The notes under the pieces are model-generated. The model did not search any database, was not told where the DNA came from, and saw only the letters and a list, made by a program, of their open reading frames with translations. Positions 1 to 6,436 of a DNA stretch of 64,000 nucleotides are shown one piece after another. The stretch is taken from assembly GCF_001748245.1 (NCBI RefSeq), contig NZ_BDFO01000001.1:6105346-6169345 (forward strand), given 5' to 3'. The translations under genes and the position numbers were made by a program. Position 1 is the stretch's first letter. Each line of letters begins with the position of its first letter. The DNA is from Oligoflexus tunisiensis (GTDB lineage: Bacteria; Bdellovibrionota_B; Oligoflexia; Oligoflexales; Oligoflexaceae).

Positions 1-58
1 GAATACGTTCGCGTAGAGCTGCTTCCAGCTCCTGACCCCGAATGGATAAGGGTTTCAT
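1..58 (-). CDS. Partial CDS, N-terminal 19 codons of an unknown protein
   Basis: Only the first 19 codons are inside the window; the gene runs off the left edge on the minus strand. The reading starts with ATG (complement of 56-58) and encodes MKPLSIRGQELEAALRERI. An AAGGA ribosome-binding site sits about 7 nt upstream of that ATG, which supports a real start. The visible part is charged and probably helical. Too little remains to assign a family. Confidence 0.5.
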   Translation of the reverse strand, partial: MKPLSIRGQELEAALRERI

Positions 59-336
59 GGGAGTTCCTTATTACTGTCCGAAAGCACATAATCTTAACAG
101 CTTTCGGCAAAATTACCAAAGTTTCCCGCCGAGGACATTGAGTTTATTACAACCTGGTCGGAGACCCGCGGCTGGCTGGCCTTTTTCGGGAAAAGGTCGT
201 TTATGCGCCCCGGTAAATCTTGTCGCAAATCCGTGAAATCAGTCCGGGAAAGGCCAACCCTCAGCGTCAGATTAGTACAACCGATTTGACTTTATAAGTT
301 TGGAGATGAAAGCCGCTCATTTATCCAGGAGACGCT
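59..336. other. Intergenic region with divergent promoters expected
   Basis: This gap separates the minus-strand partial gene from the plus-strand zinc-ribbon gene. It has no convincing ORF; the open frame at 42-236 lacks a ribosome-binding site and family-like sequence. It must hold both promoters, but I see no -35/-10 pair good enough to mark. Confidence 0.4.
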
Positions 337-663
337 ATGTACAAAGAAGGCCCAGGTGAACCCAGTCGACTCGAAGACGAGTACTTCTACAAAAAGGACC
401 GTGAGTTGATCGATAAGATGAAGGCCGCGGAACAGCAGAAGAAGGAAATCCTGGAACGCACCCAACACTATCATAAATGCAGTAAATGTGGGCATGGCAT
501 GGAAGAAAGGGTGCGGGGTGAGATCAGTTTGCTCTGTTGCCACCACTGCGAATCGGTGCATCTTTCGCTCAGAACCCTGGAAAGCCTGGCTCACCACGGC
601 CGGCTCAAGGCTGTCATCAACGACCTGCAGGACCATCTGAGCACTCTCAAAGAGTCCGCATGA
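337..663 (+). CDS. Small zinc-ribbon protein (zf-TFIIB-like)
   Basis: A 108-residue soluble protein. Residues 10-45 are highly charged and probably form a helix or coiled coil. They are followed by a zinc ribbon with cysteine pairs C48-x2-C51 and C68-x2-C71 (C67 is adjacent). The spacing and the CSKCGHGM context match the small zf-TFIIB-like proteins common in bacteria, which probably bind nucleic acid or protein but have no firm function. The start is supported by an AGGAG site 5-6 nt before ATG. It appears monocistronic. Confidence 0.75.
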   Translation: MYKEGPGEPSRLEDEYFYKKDRELIDKMKAAEQQKKEILERTQHYHKCSKCGHGMEERVRGEISLLCCHHCESVHLSLRTLESLAHHGRLKAVINDLQDHLSTLKESA

Positions 664-708
664 ATTTCGGCCTGGGACCTTGCTTGGAGCGGGGTCCTGG
701 GTGGCCGT

Positions 709-1086
709 TTACGGTTTGCGCAGGCGGGCCTCGTCGACGCGATCCACCAAAGGCTGCAGGGGCCTGTTGTTGCTGACCGTTATCAGCCCTACGCGAAAGC
801 TGGCCTCCTGAAAATCATAATCCGCTTCCTGCAGTTCACACCACACCACGCTGCACATCACAGTCAGGGCCATCGGAGCGCCAAAAGTGAGTCGCAAAAC
901 CTCGCCGGCTTCCAGGCGATCGGACAGCAGGATTCCGAGGCCACTGGGCGAAACATCCCAAACCAAAAAGGGAATCTGAGACTCATCACCCAACTCACGG
1001 CCGGATAAAAGTCCTTTGATTTCAATAGGTAACACCTGGACCCTAGGTTCCCTTTGTTTTTTAAAGGGTTTCTTGGCTAACAGCAT
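709..1086 (-). CDS. PilZ-domain protein (probable c-di-GMP effector)
   Basis: A 125-residue single-domain protein. The strand pattern and the motif DVSPSGLGIL (about residues 44-53) match the D/N-x-S-x-x-G half of the PilZ c-di-GMP site. The arginine half is present near residues 11-14 as QREPR, a compact version of the usual R-x-x-x-R, so ligand binding is likely but not certain. PilZ proteins couple cyclic di-GMP to motility, secretion or surface polysaccharide. It is transcribed alone, convergent with the zinc-ribbon gene. The family call is firm, the target unknown. Confidence 0.8.
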   Translation of the reverse strand: MLLAKKPFKKQREPRVQVLPIEIKGLLSGRELGDESQIPFLVWDVSPSGLGILLSDRLEAGEVLRLTFGAPMALTVMCSVVWCELQEADYDFQEASFRVGLITVSNNRPLQPLVDRVDEARLRKP

Positions 1087-1272
1087 GGTTCCTCCGCTGC
1101 GACTCGACGTTTTATGTATCGTCCGCGGCTGAGTTTTCTTTAAAAAGCCGCGGGCTTTGGGGAAAAAGAAACGATCAGGCAGAGTTGGGGATCCCCCTTG
1201 TGCAAGGAAAAAGCGGACTTACCTTAGAGGAAGGAGCGGAACTGGCGCGGACTGATAGCAGGAGTTTCGGTG

Positions 1273-1710
1273 ATGGATAAAACCTATGTGGCTTGTTTAA
1301 AGTGTCATGCAGTGAATCGCGTTCCTTTGGAGAAAACCAATCAGCATCCCAACTGTGGGCAATGCAAAAGTCCTCTTCCCATTCATGGCGCTCTTGTTGA
1401 GCAGGATCCAGCTGGCCTTCAGGCCCTGATTCGCGCGGCGGATCGGCCCGTAGTGGTGGACTTCTGGGCTCCCTGGTGTGGCCCTTGTCTATCCTTCGCA
1501 CCCACCTATGAACGGGTGGCGAATCAACAGAAAGAGCACTTCATCTTTGCCAAAGTCGATACGGAGAAATATCCGCTGGCCTCGCAAACCTATCAGGTGC
1601 GCGGCATTCCCACTCTTGTGCTCTTCGACAAGGGACACGAGAAGCAAAGAATCTCCGGCGCACTGCCCATGCCCCACTTCGTTCAATGGCTGGGCCAGGC
1701 GAGCGTATGA
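1273..1710 (+). CDS. trxC: Thioredoxin 2 (zinc-binding thioredoxin)
   Basis: A 145-residue protein with an N-terminal zinc site, C8-x2-C11 and C28-x2-C31, then a thioredoxin domain with active site WCGPC (C69, C72) and the conserved cis-proline stretch RGIPTLVLF. This is the TrxC architecture: a cytoplasmic disulfide reductase linked to oxidative stress. ATG at 1273 is preferred over the overlapping GTG at 1270 because the AGGAG at about 1260-1264 then has an 8-nt spacer. A hairpin with a T-run follows the stop codon. Confidence 0.92.
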   Translation: MDKTYVACLKCHAVNRVPLEKTNQHPNCGQCKSPLPIHGALVEQDPAGLQALIRAADRPVVVDFWAPWCGPCLSFAPTYERVANQQKEHFIFAKVDTEKYPLASQTYQVRGIPTLVLFDKGHEKQRISGALPMPHFVQWLGQASV

Positions 1711-1720
1711 AACGTCTCAC

Positions 1721-1759
1721 AGCGGCACTCCGGTCAGGTTGCCGCTCTCGGCTTTTTTT
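1721..1759 (+). terminator. Rho-independent-like terminator after trxC
   Basis: Perfect 7-bp arms AGCGGCA (1721-1727) and TGCCGCT (1740-1746) with a 12-nt loop are followed after 6 nt by a run of seven T (1753-1759) and more T-rich sequence. The gap between stem and T-run is longer than ideal. It lies 11 nt after the trxC stop and insulates the tRNA gene downstream. Confidence 0.6.
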
Positions 1760-1842
1760 GATTTTTTCTCTTTACAGCTGCAAGGCTTCTCCGCATAATC
1801 GGGTCCTCTCAGGGGTTGCCCCTTTGGGATCTACCGAAGAAT

Positions 1843-1925
1843 GCCTCAGTGGTGGAATGGTAGACACGCTGGATTCAAAATCCTGTGTCCGCAAGGACGT
1901 GTCAGTTCGAGTCTGACCTGAGGTA
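1843..1925 (+). tRNA. tRNA-Leu, anticodon CAA
   Basis: An 83-nt class II tRNA. The acceptor stem GCCTCAG pairs with CTGAGGT (one G-U pair). The D-arm carries the GG pair, the anticodon loop TTCAAAA has CAA at 1876-1878, the long variable arm is a GTCC-GCAA-GGAC hairpin, and the T-arm is GTCAG-TTCGAGT-CTGAC. Position 1925 is discriminator A; CCA is not encoded. The anticodon stem (CTGGA/TCCTG) has one T-T mismatch at its second pair. CAA reads UUG codons. An A+T-rich accessory stretch begins just behind its 3' end. Confidence 0.93.
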
Positions 1926-1974
1926 TTTTCTCTTCTTCTTCTCTCTTCGTTTTCGCAGGAATTTTCCAGCCAAG

Positions 1975-2059
1975 TGTCTGAATAATTTTGAATTCCAGAG
2001 TGCCTCGAGGCATTGTCTGAATTTAAGAGAAATGTTAAAATTTATCTTGAAATCAGACA
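1975..2059 (+). promoter_or_regulatory. Promoter and candidate operator of the abiE operon
   Basis: A good sigma-70-like promoter is visible: -35 TTGTCT (2013-2018), a 17-bp spacer and -10 TAAAAT (2036-2041), about 38 nt before the antitoxin ATG. It is embedded in repeats. TGTCTGAAT occurs at 1975-1983 and 2014-2022, and its near-perfect reverse complement AATCAGACA at 2051-2059. A perfect 12-bp palindrome TGCCTCGAGGCA lies at 2001-2012, just before the -35. Known AbiEi antitoxins repress their own operon by binding inverted repeats; that these boxes are the sites is inference. Confidence 0.65.
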
Positions 2060-2078
2060 TCATCGAGAACCCTTGATA

Positions 2079-2681
2079 ATGACTAAAGAAAAAGACAAGA
2101 AAAACCACACCCCGAGTACTGAAATCATCCAAAGGCTCGGGCTCTTTCGCACCTCGGACGCCATAAAAGAAGGCGTCTCGCAAAGAACTCTCTCCCGCAT
2201 GGTCGAAGCGGGAACCCTCTCAAGGCTTGAGCATGGGATTTTTCTTCACCCGGACTTTGAGCGCATGGACGAAGTCGAATTCATCCAGGCCTGCCTGCGA
2301 TTCGGCCCCGATGCGGCCATCGGTGGTCTCACGGCTTTCTCCTATTATGCCGTCACCGAACAGGTTCCAACCCAGACCTGGGTCATGGTTTCAAACTCAA
2401 TCCGAAATCTCTATCCCAAAAGCTATCGAGTTCTTCGAACCAAACATGACCTCAAGGTGGAAATCGAGGAACACGAAGGCTGGCGCATCGTTTCCCTGGA
2501 AAGAGCCATCATCGAGGCTTTTGTTTATCATACAAAGATCGGCTATCAGACGGCCCTGATCGCTGCCAGGACGGCTCTTTCAGAGAAGAAAATCACAGAA
2601 AAAAGCCTTGCAACCGCAGCCGAGCGCCTTCAGTGCTGGCCTCAGATCGCAAAAAACTGGGAGGCAATCACAACAAAATGA
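2079..2681 (+). CDS. abiEi: AbiEi-type antitoxin (type IV toxin-antitoxin, winged helix)
   Basis: A 200-residue protein. Residues 15-65 form a winged helix of the AbiEi N-terminal type (GLFRTSDAIKEGVSQRTLSR followed by a wing ending HGIFLHP). The C-terminal part matches the AbiEi antitoxin domain, including a WRIVSLERAIIEAF-like helix. In the AbiE family this protein counteracts the nucleotidyltransferase toxin without direct contact and represses the operon. I chose ATG 2079 over an in-frame TTG at 2013, which lies inside the promoter. The stop overlaps the toxin start (ATGA). Known AbiE systems act in phage abortive infection or plasmid stabilisation. Confidence 0.88.
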   Translation: MTKEKDKKNHTPSTEIIQRLGLFRTSDAIKEGVSQRTLSRMVEAGTLSRLEHGIFLHPDFERMDEVEFIQACLRFGPDAAIGGLTAFSYYAVTEQVPTQTWVMVSNSIRNLYPKSYRVLRTKHDLKVEIEEHEGWRIVSLERAIIEAFVYHTKIGYQTALIAARTALSEKKITEKSLATAAERLQCWPQIAKNWEAITTK

Positions 2682-3514
2682 CAAATCTTCTCCCCGCCCA
2701 AATCAAATCCATCGAGGCCAGGCTCTTGAATATCGCCAAAGGTCATGGCCGAAGCCCGATGGATCAAAGGATTCTTTTTCTTCTGGAGCGAACCCTCGCC
2801 CGTCTCGTCCTGGACCCTGACCTCCATAAGGGACTGATATTCAAAGGAGGCTTTGTCGGCATGCGGGTTTATGGCTCTGAAAGATTTACGACTGATATTG
2901 ATGCGGCCTTGTCCGGAATATCTTCGGAAAGAGCCATCGAGAAGATCAAAAGGGCTATGCTCGGAGACTTGGCTGATGGGGCTTGGTTTCACTTTGAAAG
3001 ACAAGAAGAAACTGATGCTCAGGGAGATTACGGTGGACTCAGCCTAAAATTTCGTGGAGGGCTCGGTGAACCACCTTCAAAAATTGAAAAGGCTCTTCGA
3101 ATCGGAATTGACATTGGCATCGGTGATCCCGTGACACCATCACCAATTCAAAAGCAGATTCCGCAGAGCATCGGTGAAGGAACGATCTCCTGGTCAGTCT
3201 ACCCCGTGGAAACTATGATCGCAGAAAAACTTCATGCTCTCCTATTTCTTGGCAGCAGAAATTCACGTTCCAAGGATATTTATGATATGAACTTATTCTG
3301 GAACAAGGCTGATCCACTTGCGTTAAGGCAAGCCATCGAGCGGACCTTTGCTTATCGGGAATTTCCCGTGCCTCAGTCCATATCAGAGGCTATATCAAAG
3401 ATTGACATGACAATTCTCAAGAGGGGATGGGCATCAGCCATAGCCTCGGTTTCTGAAACAGTAGATTTTGACGAAATCTTGGCTTCATTGATACAAAAAG
3501 CCATGAAGATCTGA
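2678..3514 (+). CDS. abiEii: AbiEii-type nucleotidyltransferase toxin
   Basis: A 278-residue protein of the DNA polymerase-beta-like nucleotidyltransferase fold. Visible motifs are FKGGFVGMRVYG with downstream DIDAAL (nucleotide/metal site), AEKLHALLFLG in the middle, and SKDIYDMNLF (the conserved KD-x-YD motif). These are the signatures of AbiEii/COG2253 toxins; characterised relatives transfer nucleotides to tRNA and block growth. The ATG at 2678 overlaps the antitoxin stop by 4 nt, so expression is coupled; a GGGAGG site lies 13 nt upstream. All key motifs look intact, so the module is probably functional. Confidence 0.88.
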   Translation: MTNLLPAQIKSIEARLLNIAKGHGRSPMDQRILFLLERTLARLVLDPDLHKGLIFKGGFVGMRVYGSERFTTDIDAALSGISSERAIEKIKRAMLGDLADGAWFHFERQEETDAQGDYGGLSLKFRGGLGEPPSKIEKALRIGIDIGIGDPVTPSPIQKQIPQSIGEGTISWSVYPVETMIAEKLHALLFLGSRNSRSKDIYDMNLFWNKADPLALRQAIERTFAYREFPVPQSISEAISKIDMTILKRGWASAIASVSETVDFDEILASLIQKAMKI

Positions 3515-3744
3515 ATGACTCGATCAGGTTTTGTTAAGACAGAATCCAATCAAATCAAGGGAACTGAATTCTTCTGGAGGAGGGTATTTCAAACCCAATC
3601 ACCTGTCATGAGTCTGATGATTTACTGACGTGTGATGCATGATCTCCAGATTTTCATAGATCTCCTGCGGAACCAGGAGAATGGGACGTAGGAGAGGACA
3701 TCGATGCAATCCCTTTGAAGTATTTATAGGCAGACGTATCAGCT

Positions 3745-4179
3745 GTGAGACTTGAAACCTCATCACCTTCAGCCAAGCCTTTCCCCAAACGGAACCCTAT
3801 GACATACAGGCACAGACTTGATGATAGGCTATTCCGTCCTTCAACTGGCCATCGAACTCCAACCATCCTTGCAATTCAGGACAGAGAGCTCATAACGCAG
3901 GGTTTGCGCGTGCGAAACCTAAGAATGATGACGTCCAAATGGGGGACCTTTCCGCGCTCAAATCTTCATGACTACTTTCGGTCTTTTCTTCGATCAAGTT
4001 TTGTAGCAAAATACTGCGCCTGTTCCGCAAGCTCTGGGAATGTTCCACAGTGGATTAGAAACCTTCTATCCCAGCCGCATATGGCTTTCCTTCAGTTCAG
4101 GCGTGACTATAACTCGGTTTTTGAAGAATGGGATGCGGCACCAGTTTCATACCTTATTGCCTTTAAAGTGGTTAATTAA
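3745..4179 (+). CDS. Doubtful hypothetical protein, 144 residues
   Basis: The longest open frame in the gap, ending just before a palindrome that could terminate it. The product has no recognisable domain. Its first 60 residues are Arg/Pro/Ser-rich and do not look like a folded protein, while residues 75-144 (aromatic, with WIRNLLSQ and FEEWDAAP) look more protein-like. No convincing ribosome-binding site precedes the first start. It may be the decayed 3' part of a former gene. Confidence 0.25.
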   Translation: MRLETSSPSAKPFPKRNPMTYRHRLDDRLFRPSTGHRTPTILAIQDRELITQGLRVRNLRMMTSKWGTFPRSNLHDYFRSFLRSSFVAKYCACSASSGNVPQWIRNLLSQPHMAFLQFRRDYNSVFEEWDAAPVSYLIAFKVVN

Positions 4180-4202
4180 ATGCTCTTTAAAGAGCTATTA
4201 AC
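4171..4202. repeat. Nested palindrome
   Basis: A perfect 14-bp palindrome GCTCTTTAAAGAGC (4182-4195) sits inside outer arms GTTAAT (4171-4176) and ATTAAC (4197-4202). It lies about 100 nt before the start of the membrane protein gene. It may be an operator for that gene or a weak bidirectional terminator; no long T-run follows on either strand. Confidence 0.55.
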
Positions 4203-4294
4203 TGCTCGAATTCAGGGTAAACAGCCAGTTTCTTAACTCATATTTGAGCGCTTCTTGCCGATACGGAAAGAACATTACCATATAGGTATGTTCG

Positions 4295-5317
4295 ATGAGT
4301 ACTGTTTGCCTCGTACTAAGCGCTACAATAATTGTTTTCTGCATCGCAGCATATATCTGGCAGTTCCGGATAATACGTGAAGATCTTTCTGTCCGTGACT
4401 TTGCAATGCTCATAATCTCCTGCATTGTGTCTTTACCAACTTTTTTGGGTAGCACACCATCTGATTGGATGACAGAAACAAGCGAATTGAAAGCAGCAAA
4501 CTGCCTTTGCTATTTCTTTTTTACACTCGTTATTGTGGTCTACATCCTCACAATTCGGAAAAATATCCAGAATAAGCGAGTTCAATCTAACAGCTTAAGC
4601 GCAATGATCGATAACCTAAGACAGGACAACAACGAGCTTCATGAATCTCTACATAACTATTTTCACCCACATCTTCAAGGAATCTATGATTTCTTTTACG
4701 AATACGGGAATGGAGCCACGCCACCAGACTTTGATTGGGGCTATCGCCGACTCAATCTGTTTCTCTTCGATTCAGAGAATAGATCTATTCTTAACTTGAG
4801 TCGTTTCTGCAGCGAAGCGAAACACGAGATTCCAACTAACCGTTCTATTCCATTCGATCCCGAAAAGAGCTATGTTTCAAAAATATTCAATGTCAGAGGA
4901 AACCACACAGATGAAGTGTTTGAACTCGATCCGGCTTGGCATAAATTTCGACGTGAGAGCAGAAGCGTCGAGCGGATAAAGTTTGTCTGTGGATACGAAA
5001 TTCCAATTCGCGACGTGGGCACAAATAGAAAGTCATTCTTGCTACTATTTGAATTCGAGAAGTTTCCCACTAAATATCTTCATCCAAAAGCACCTTCACT
5101 TATGAAATCATTTATCAATGATTCAAAATTCCCTCAGTGTCTCTTCACCTCCAACCAATTCACTTCTCTTTCTACCTTAATTGAAATAGGCAAGAACTGG
5201 CCTAATCAGCGTAAGCAAGCCGAGCATGAGTTAAGAATGCCGACTTTTAGGCTGCGAGCTTCATACAAGCTGGGTAAAGCTAACCAACGAGCAAAAGCGA
5301 CAATTTTAAAGCCGTAG
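4295..5317 (+). CDS. Unrecognised membrane protein: two TM helices, coiled coil, cytoplasmic domain
   Basis: A 340-residue protein I cannot place in a family. Residues 2-22 and about 70-90 are hydrophobic segments, with a shorter one near 36-50. A polar coiled-coil-like stretch (about 92-125) follows, then roughly 200 residues of mixed alpha/beta sequence whose size and spacing (LNLFLFD ... FVCGYEIPI ... SFLLLFEF) recall a GAF-like sensor domain; this is a weak impression. Base composition is A+T-rich relative to neighbours, suggesting transfer. It stands alone next to AbiE, so a defence or sensing role is possible but unproven. Its ribosome-binding site is weak (AGG 8 nt before ATG). Confidence 0.6.
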   Translation: MSTVCLVLSATIIVFCIAAYIWQFRIIREDLSVRDFAMLIISCIVSLPTFLGSTPSDWMTETSELKAANCLCYFFFTLVIVVYILTIRKNIQNKRVQSNSLSAMIDNLRQDNNELHESLHNYFHPHLQGIYDFFYEYGNGATPPDFDWGYRRLNLFLFDSENRSILNLSRFCSEAKHEIPTNRSIPFDPEKSYVSKIFNVRGNHTDEVFELDPAWHKFRRESRSVERIKFVCGYEIPIRDVGTNRKSFLLLFEFEKFPTKYLHPKAPSLMKSFINDSKFPQCLFTSNQFTSLSTLIEIGKNWPNQRKQAEHELRMPTFRLRASYKLGKANQRAKATILKP

Positions 5318-5416
5318 TTGCTTCCTCCAGGGAACCCTTCAGCCCAATTTTGCTTGCTAATATGCCTGGAGCAATATTGAGGTGAACTGTGTTAGCAATT
5401 GCCAAACTAAGCCCGG

Positions 5417-5442
5417 GGGAGGTCAACTATGGTGAGCCTAGA
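5417..5442 (+). pseudogene. Stub resembling the ribosome-binding site and start of the BON-domain gene at 52208
   Basis: The 17 bases GGGAGGTCAACTATGGT at 5417-5433 are identical to 52196-52212, the ribosome-binding site and start codon of the BON-domain gene. The match continues to 23 of 26 bases. Here the frame stops after five codons (ATG 5429, TGA 5444-5446) and no BON-like coding sequence follows. The simplest reading is the remnant of a lost paralogue; a shared regulatory leader or chance are alternatives. Confidence 0.4.
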
Positions 5443-5526
5443 GTGATCGATAGGTATTTGAAATGTTTCTAATGCATCAGATACAGCAGACATGGGTCCT
5501 GCCGGTTCAGAATCAGGGAACTGGAC

Positions 5527-5570
5527 ATAAGATAAGATGACCTTATCAAGATAAAACCATCTTATCTTAT
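5527..5570. repeat. Perfect 13-bp inverted repeat with GATAAG boxes
   Basis: Arms ATAAGATAAGATG (5527-5539) and CATCTTATCTTAT (5558-5570) are perfect complements around an 18-nt loop. The loop itself contains a smaller TTATC-AA-GATAA inverted repeat, so the element carries several alternating GATAA/TTATC boxes. It could form a cruciform, serve as a regulator site, or be a terminator, though neither flank has a clear T-run. Confidence 0.65.
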
Positions 5571-5941
5571 TAGAAAATCAATTAATATATTTAATAATAA
5601 TAGCAGCATACGAAAACTTTAAGAAAAGGAGATCTCGTTGGAAATGCCCCCGAACAGCAATTTTTGATGTCAGATGGCATATAGTGCTTGAACATGCTGA
5701 AAAGTTGCCTCAGCATTGGAGTTGATGACGAATCCAAGCATGTCCCGCGATGATTCATATTGTGGTGACAATCCTGCCTCGAAAATACGCAGGCTTATTA
5801 CAGTTTACATCGGCATGCTGAGCGAGCTTGGTTGGAACAGATCCAAGAATAAAAAAACCGCATGGCTTATGGAAACTTGAGTCAAGGGATCGACCTGCTG
5901 AGGCTGCCATCCATCATGTTCCGCTCGTGATCCACTCCAAC

Positions 5942-6214
5942 TTATCTCCGACATCCACCCGCGATAATCCCACTCCAGGATGGAGGATCGCTCGCTGGAA
6001 ATGAAGCATCGGACTGCTGGTCGACGCGGTCCAACATCTGGCCATATCGATTCCGAAACTGTTCCCGAGTCTGCTTTCCTTCCTCCATAACGATAGAGCC
6101 TGCTGACCGTCGATTCTGTCGGGTCAGTATCATCGCGACCGCTCCCGTTACGACCGTTAGTCCTGCTGCTGCGATTAAGAGAGGCATTGATCTGGATTTA
6201 TGAGAAACAACCAT
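5942..6214 (-). CDS. Small single-TM protein with ASFPASDPPSW motif
   Basis: A 90-residue protein. Residues 10-30 form one transmembrane helix (PLLIAAAGLTVVTGAVAMIL). A basic linker and a helical region follow, then the motif SDASFPASDPPSWSG near the C-terminus. The D-x-SFPASDPPSW motif is recurrent in short proteins of many bacteria, often beside stress genes, and has no known function. It is divergent from the pentose-phosphate cassette, whose upstream repeat element lies in the shared intergenic region. Confidence 0.7.
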   Translation of the reverse strand: MVVSHKSRSMPLLIAAAGLTVVTGAVAMILTRQNRRSAGSIVMEEGKQTREQFRNRYGQMLDRVDQQSDASFPASDPPSWSGIIAGGCRR

Positions 6215-6278
6215 GCTGATTATCCTGCATTCGGTCAGTTTTCGTGGGCTTGCCCGTAAGGGACACTGGCAAAAACAT

Positions 6279-6330
6279 TATAGGATTTACGGAATTGATA
6301 AAAGCTGCTGAAGACATTCATGTCAACTTT
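6279..6330 (+). promoter_or_regulatory. 52-bp shared upstream element, copy 1
   Basis: This stretch, beginning TATAGGATTT and containing CTGCTGAAG and ATGTCA, matches 12208-12259 at 42 of 52 positions without gaps. It lies 107 nt before the transketolase start; copy 2 lies 92 nt before the DNA glycosylase start. Both sit in divergent intergenic regions. The conserved distance and orientation suggest a common promoter or operator for the two transcripts. The bound factor cannot be told from the sequence. Confidence 0.6.
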
Positions 6331-6436
6331 CCTTGATGTTTCCACAGGAATGGTACAACGCTTGCTTTCATGATGCCATCCGCGAGTTTCTCATTCATGA
6401 TTCTTGCAACGCATGAATCGCCCAAGGAGGTTCCCG

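Larger units (their letters stand above)
3515..4294. other. Accessory gap with one doubtful ORF and a palindrome
   Basis: Between the toxin and the membrane protein there is no recognised gene. One open frame (3745-4179) is listed separately as doubtful. A palindromic element is at 4171-4202. The sequence is richer in A+T than the flanking metabolic genes, as is usual for transferred DNA. I see no transposase or integrase remnant. Confidence 0.5.
5318..5941. other. Long non-coding gap with a hairpin and a gene stub
   Basis: No convincing ORF lies here. The gap contains a BON-gene-like leader stub (5417-5442) and a strong inverted repeat (5527-5570), listed separately. The segment 5575-5625 is very A+T-rich. 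The remainder, 5640-5940, shows nothing I recognise. Confidence 0.55.

Noticed and set aside
664..708. GGACC/GGTCC repeat between the zinc-ribbon and PilZ genes
   Set aside because: Five-base arms with imperfect extensions and no T-run; too weak to call a terminator.
1143..1158. Short hairpin AAAGCC-GCG-GGCTTT, with a T-run on the minus strand
   Set aside because: It sits upstream of the PilZ gene with no minus-strand gene before it to terminate; the stem is only 6 bp.
1921..1975. Possible tRNA-derived attachment site with a downstream copy
   Set aside because: I looked for a second copy of the tRNA 3' end around 5300-6300 and found only matches of about 9 bases, which are expected by chance.
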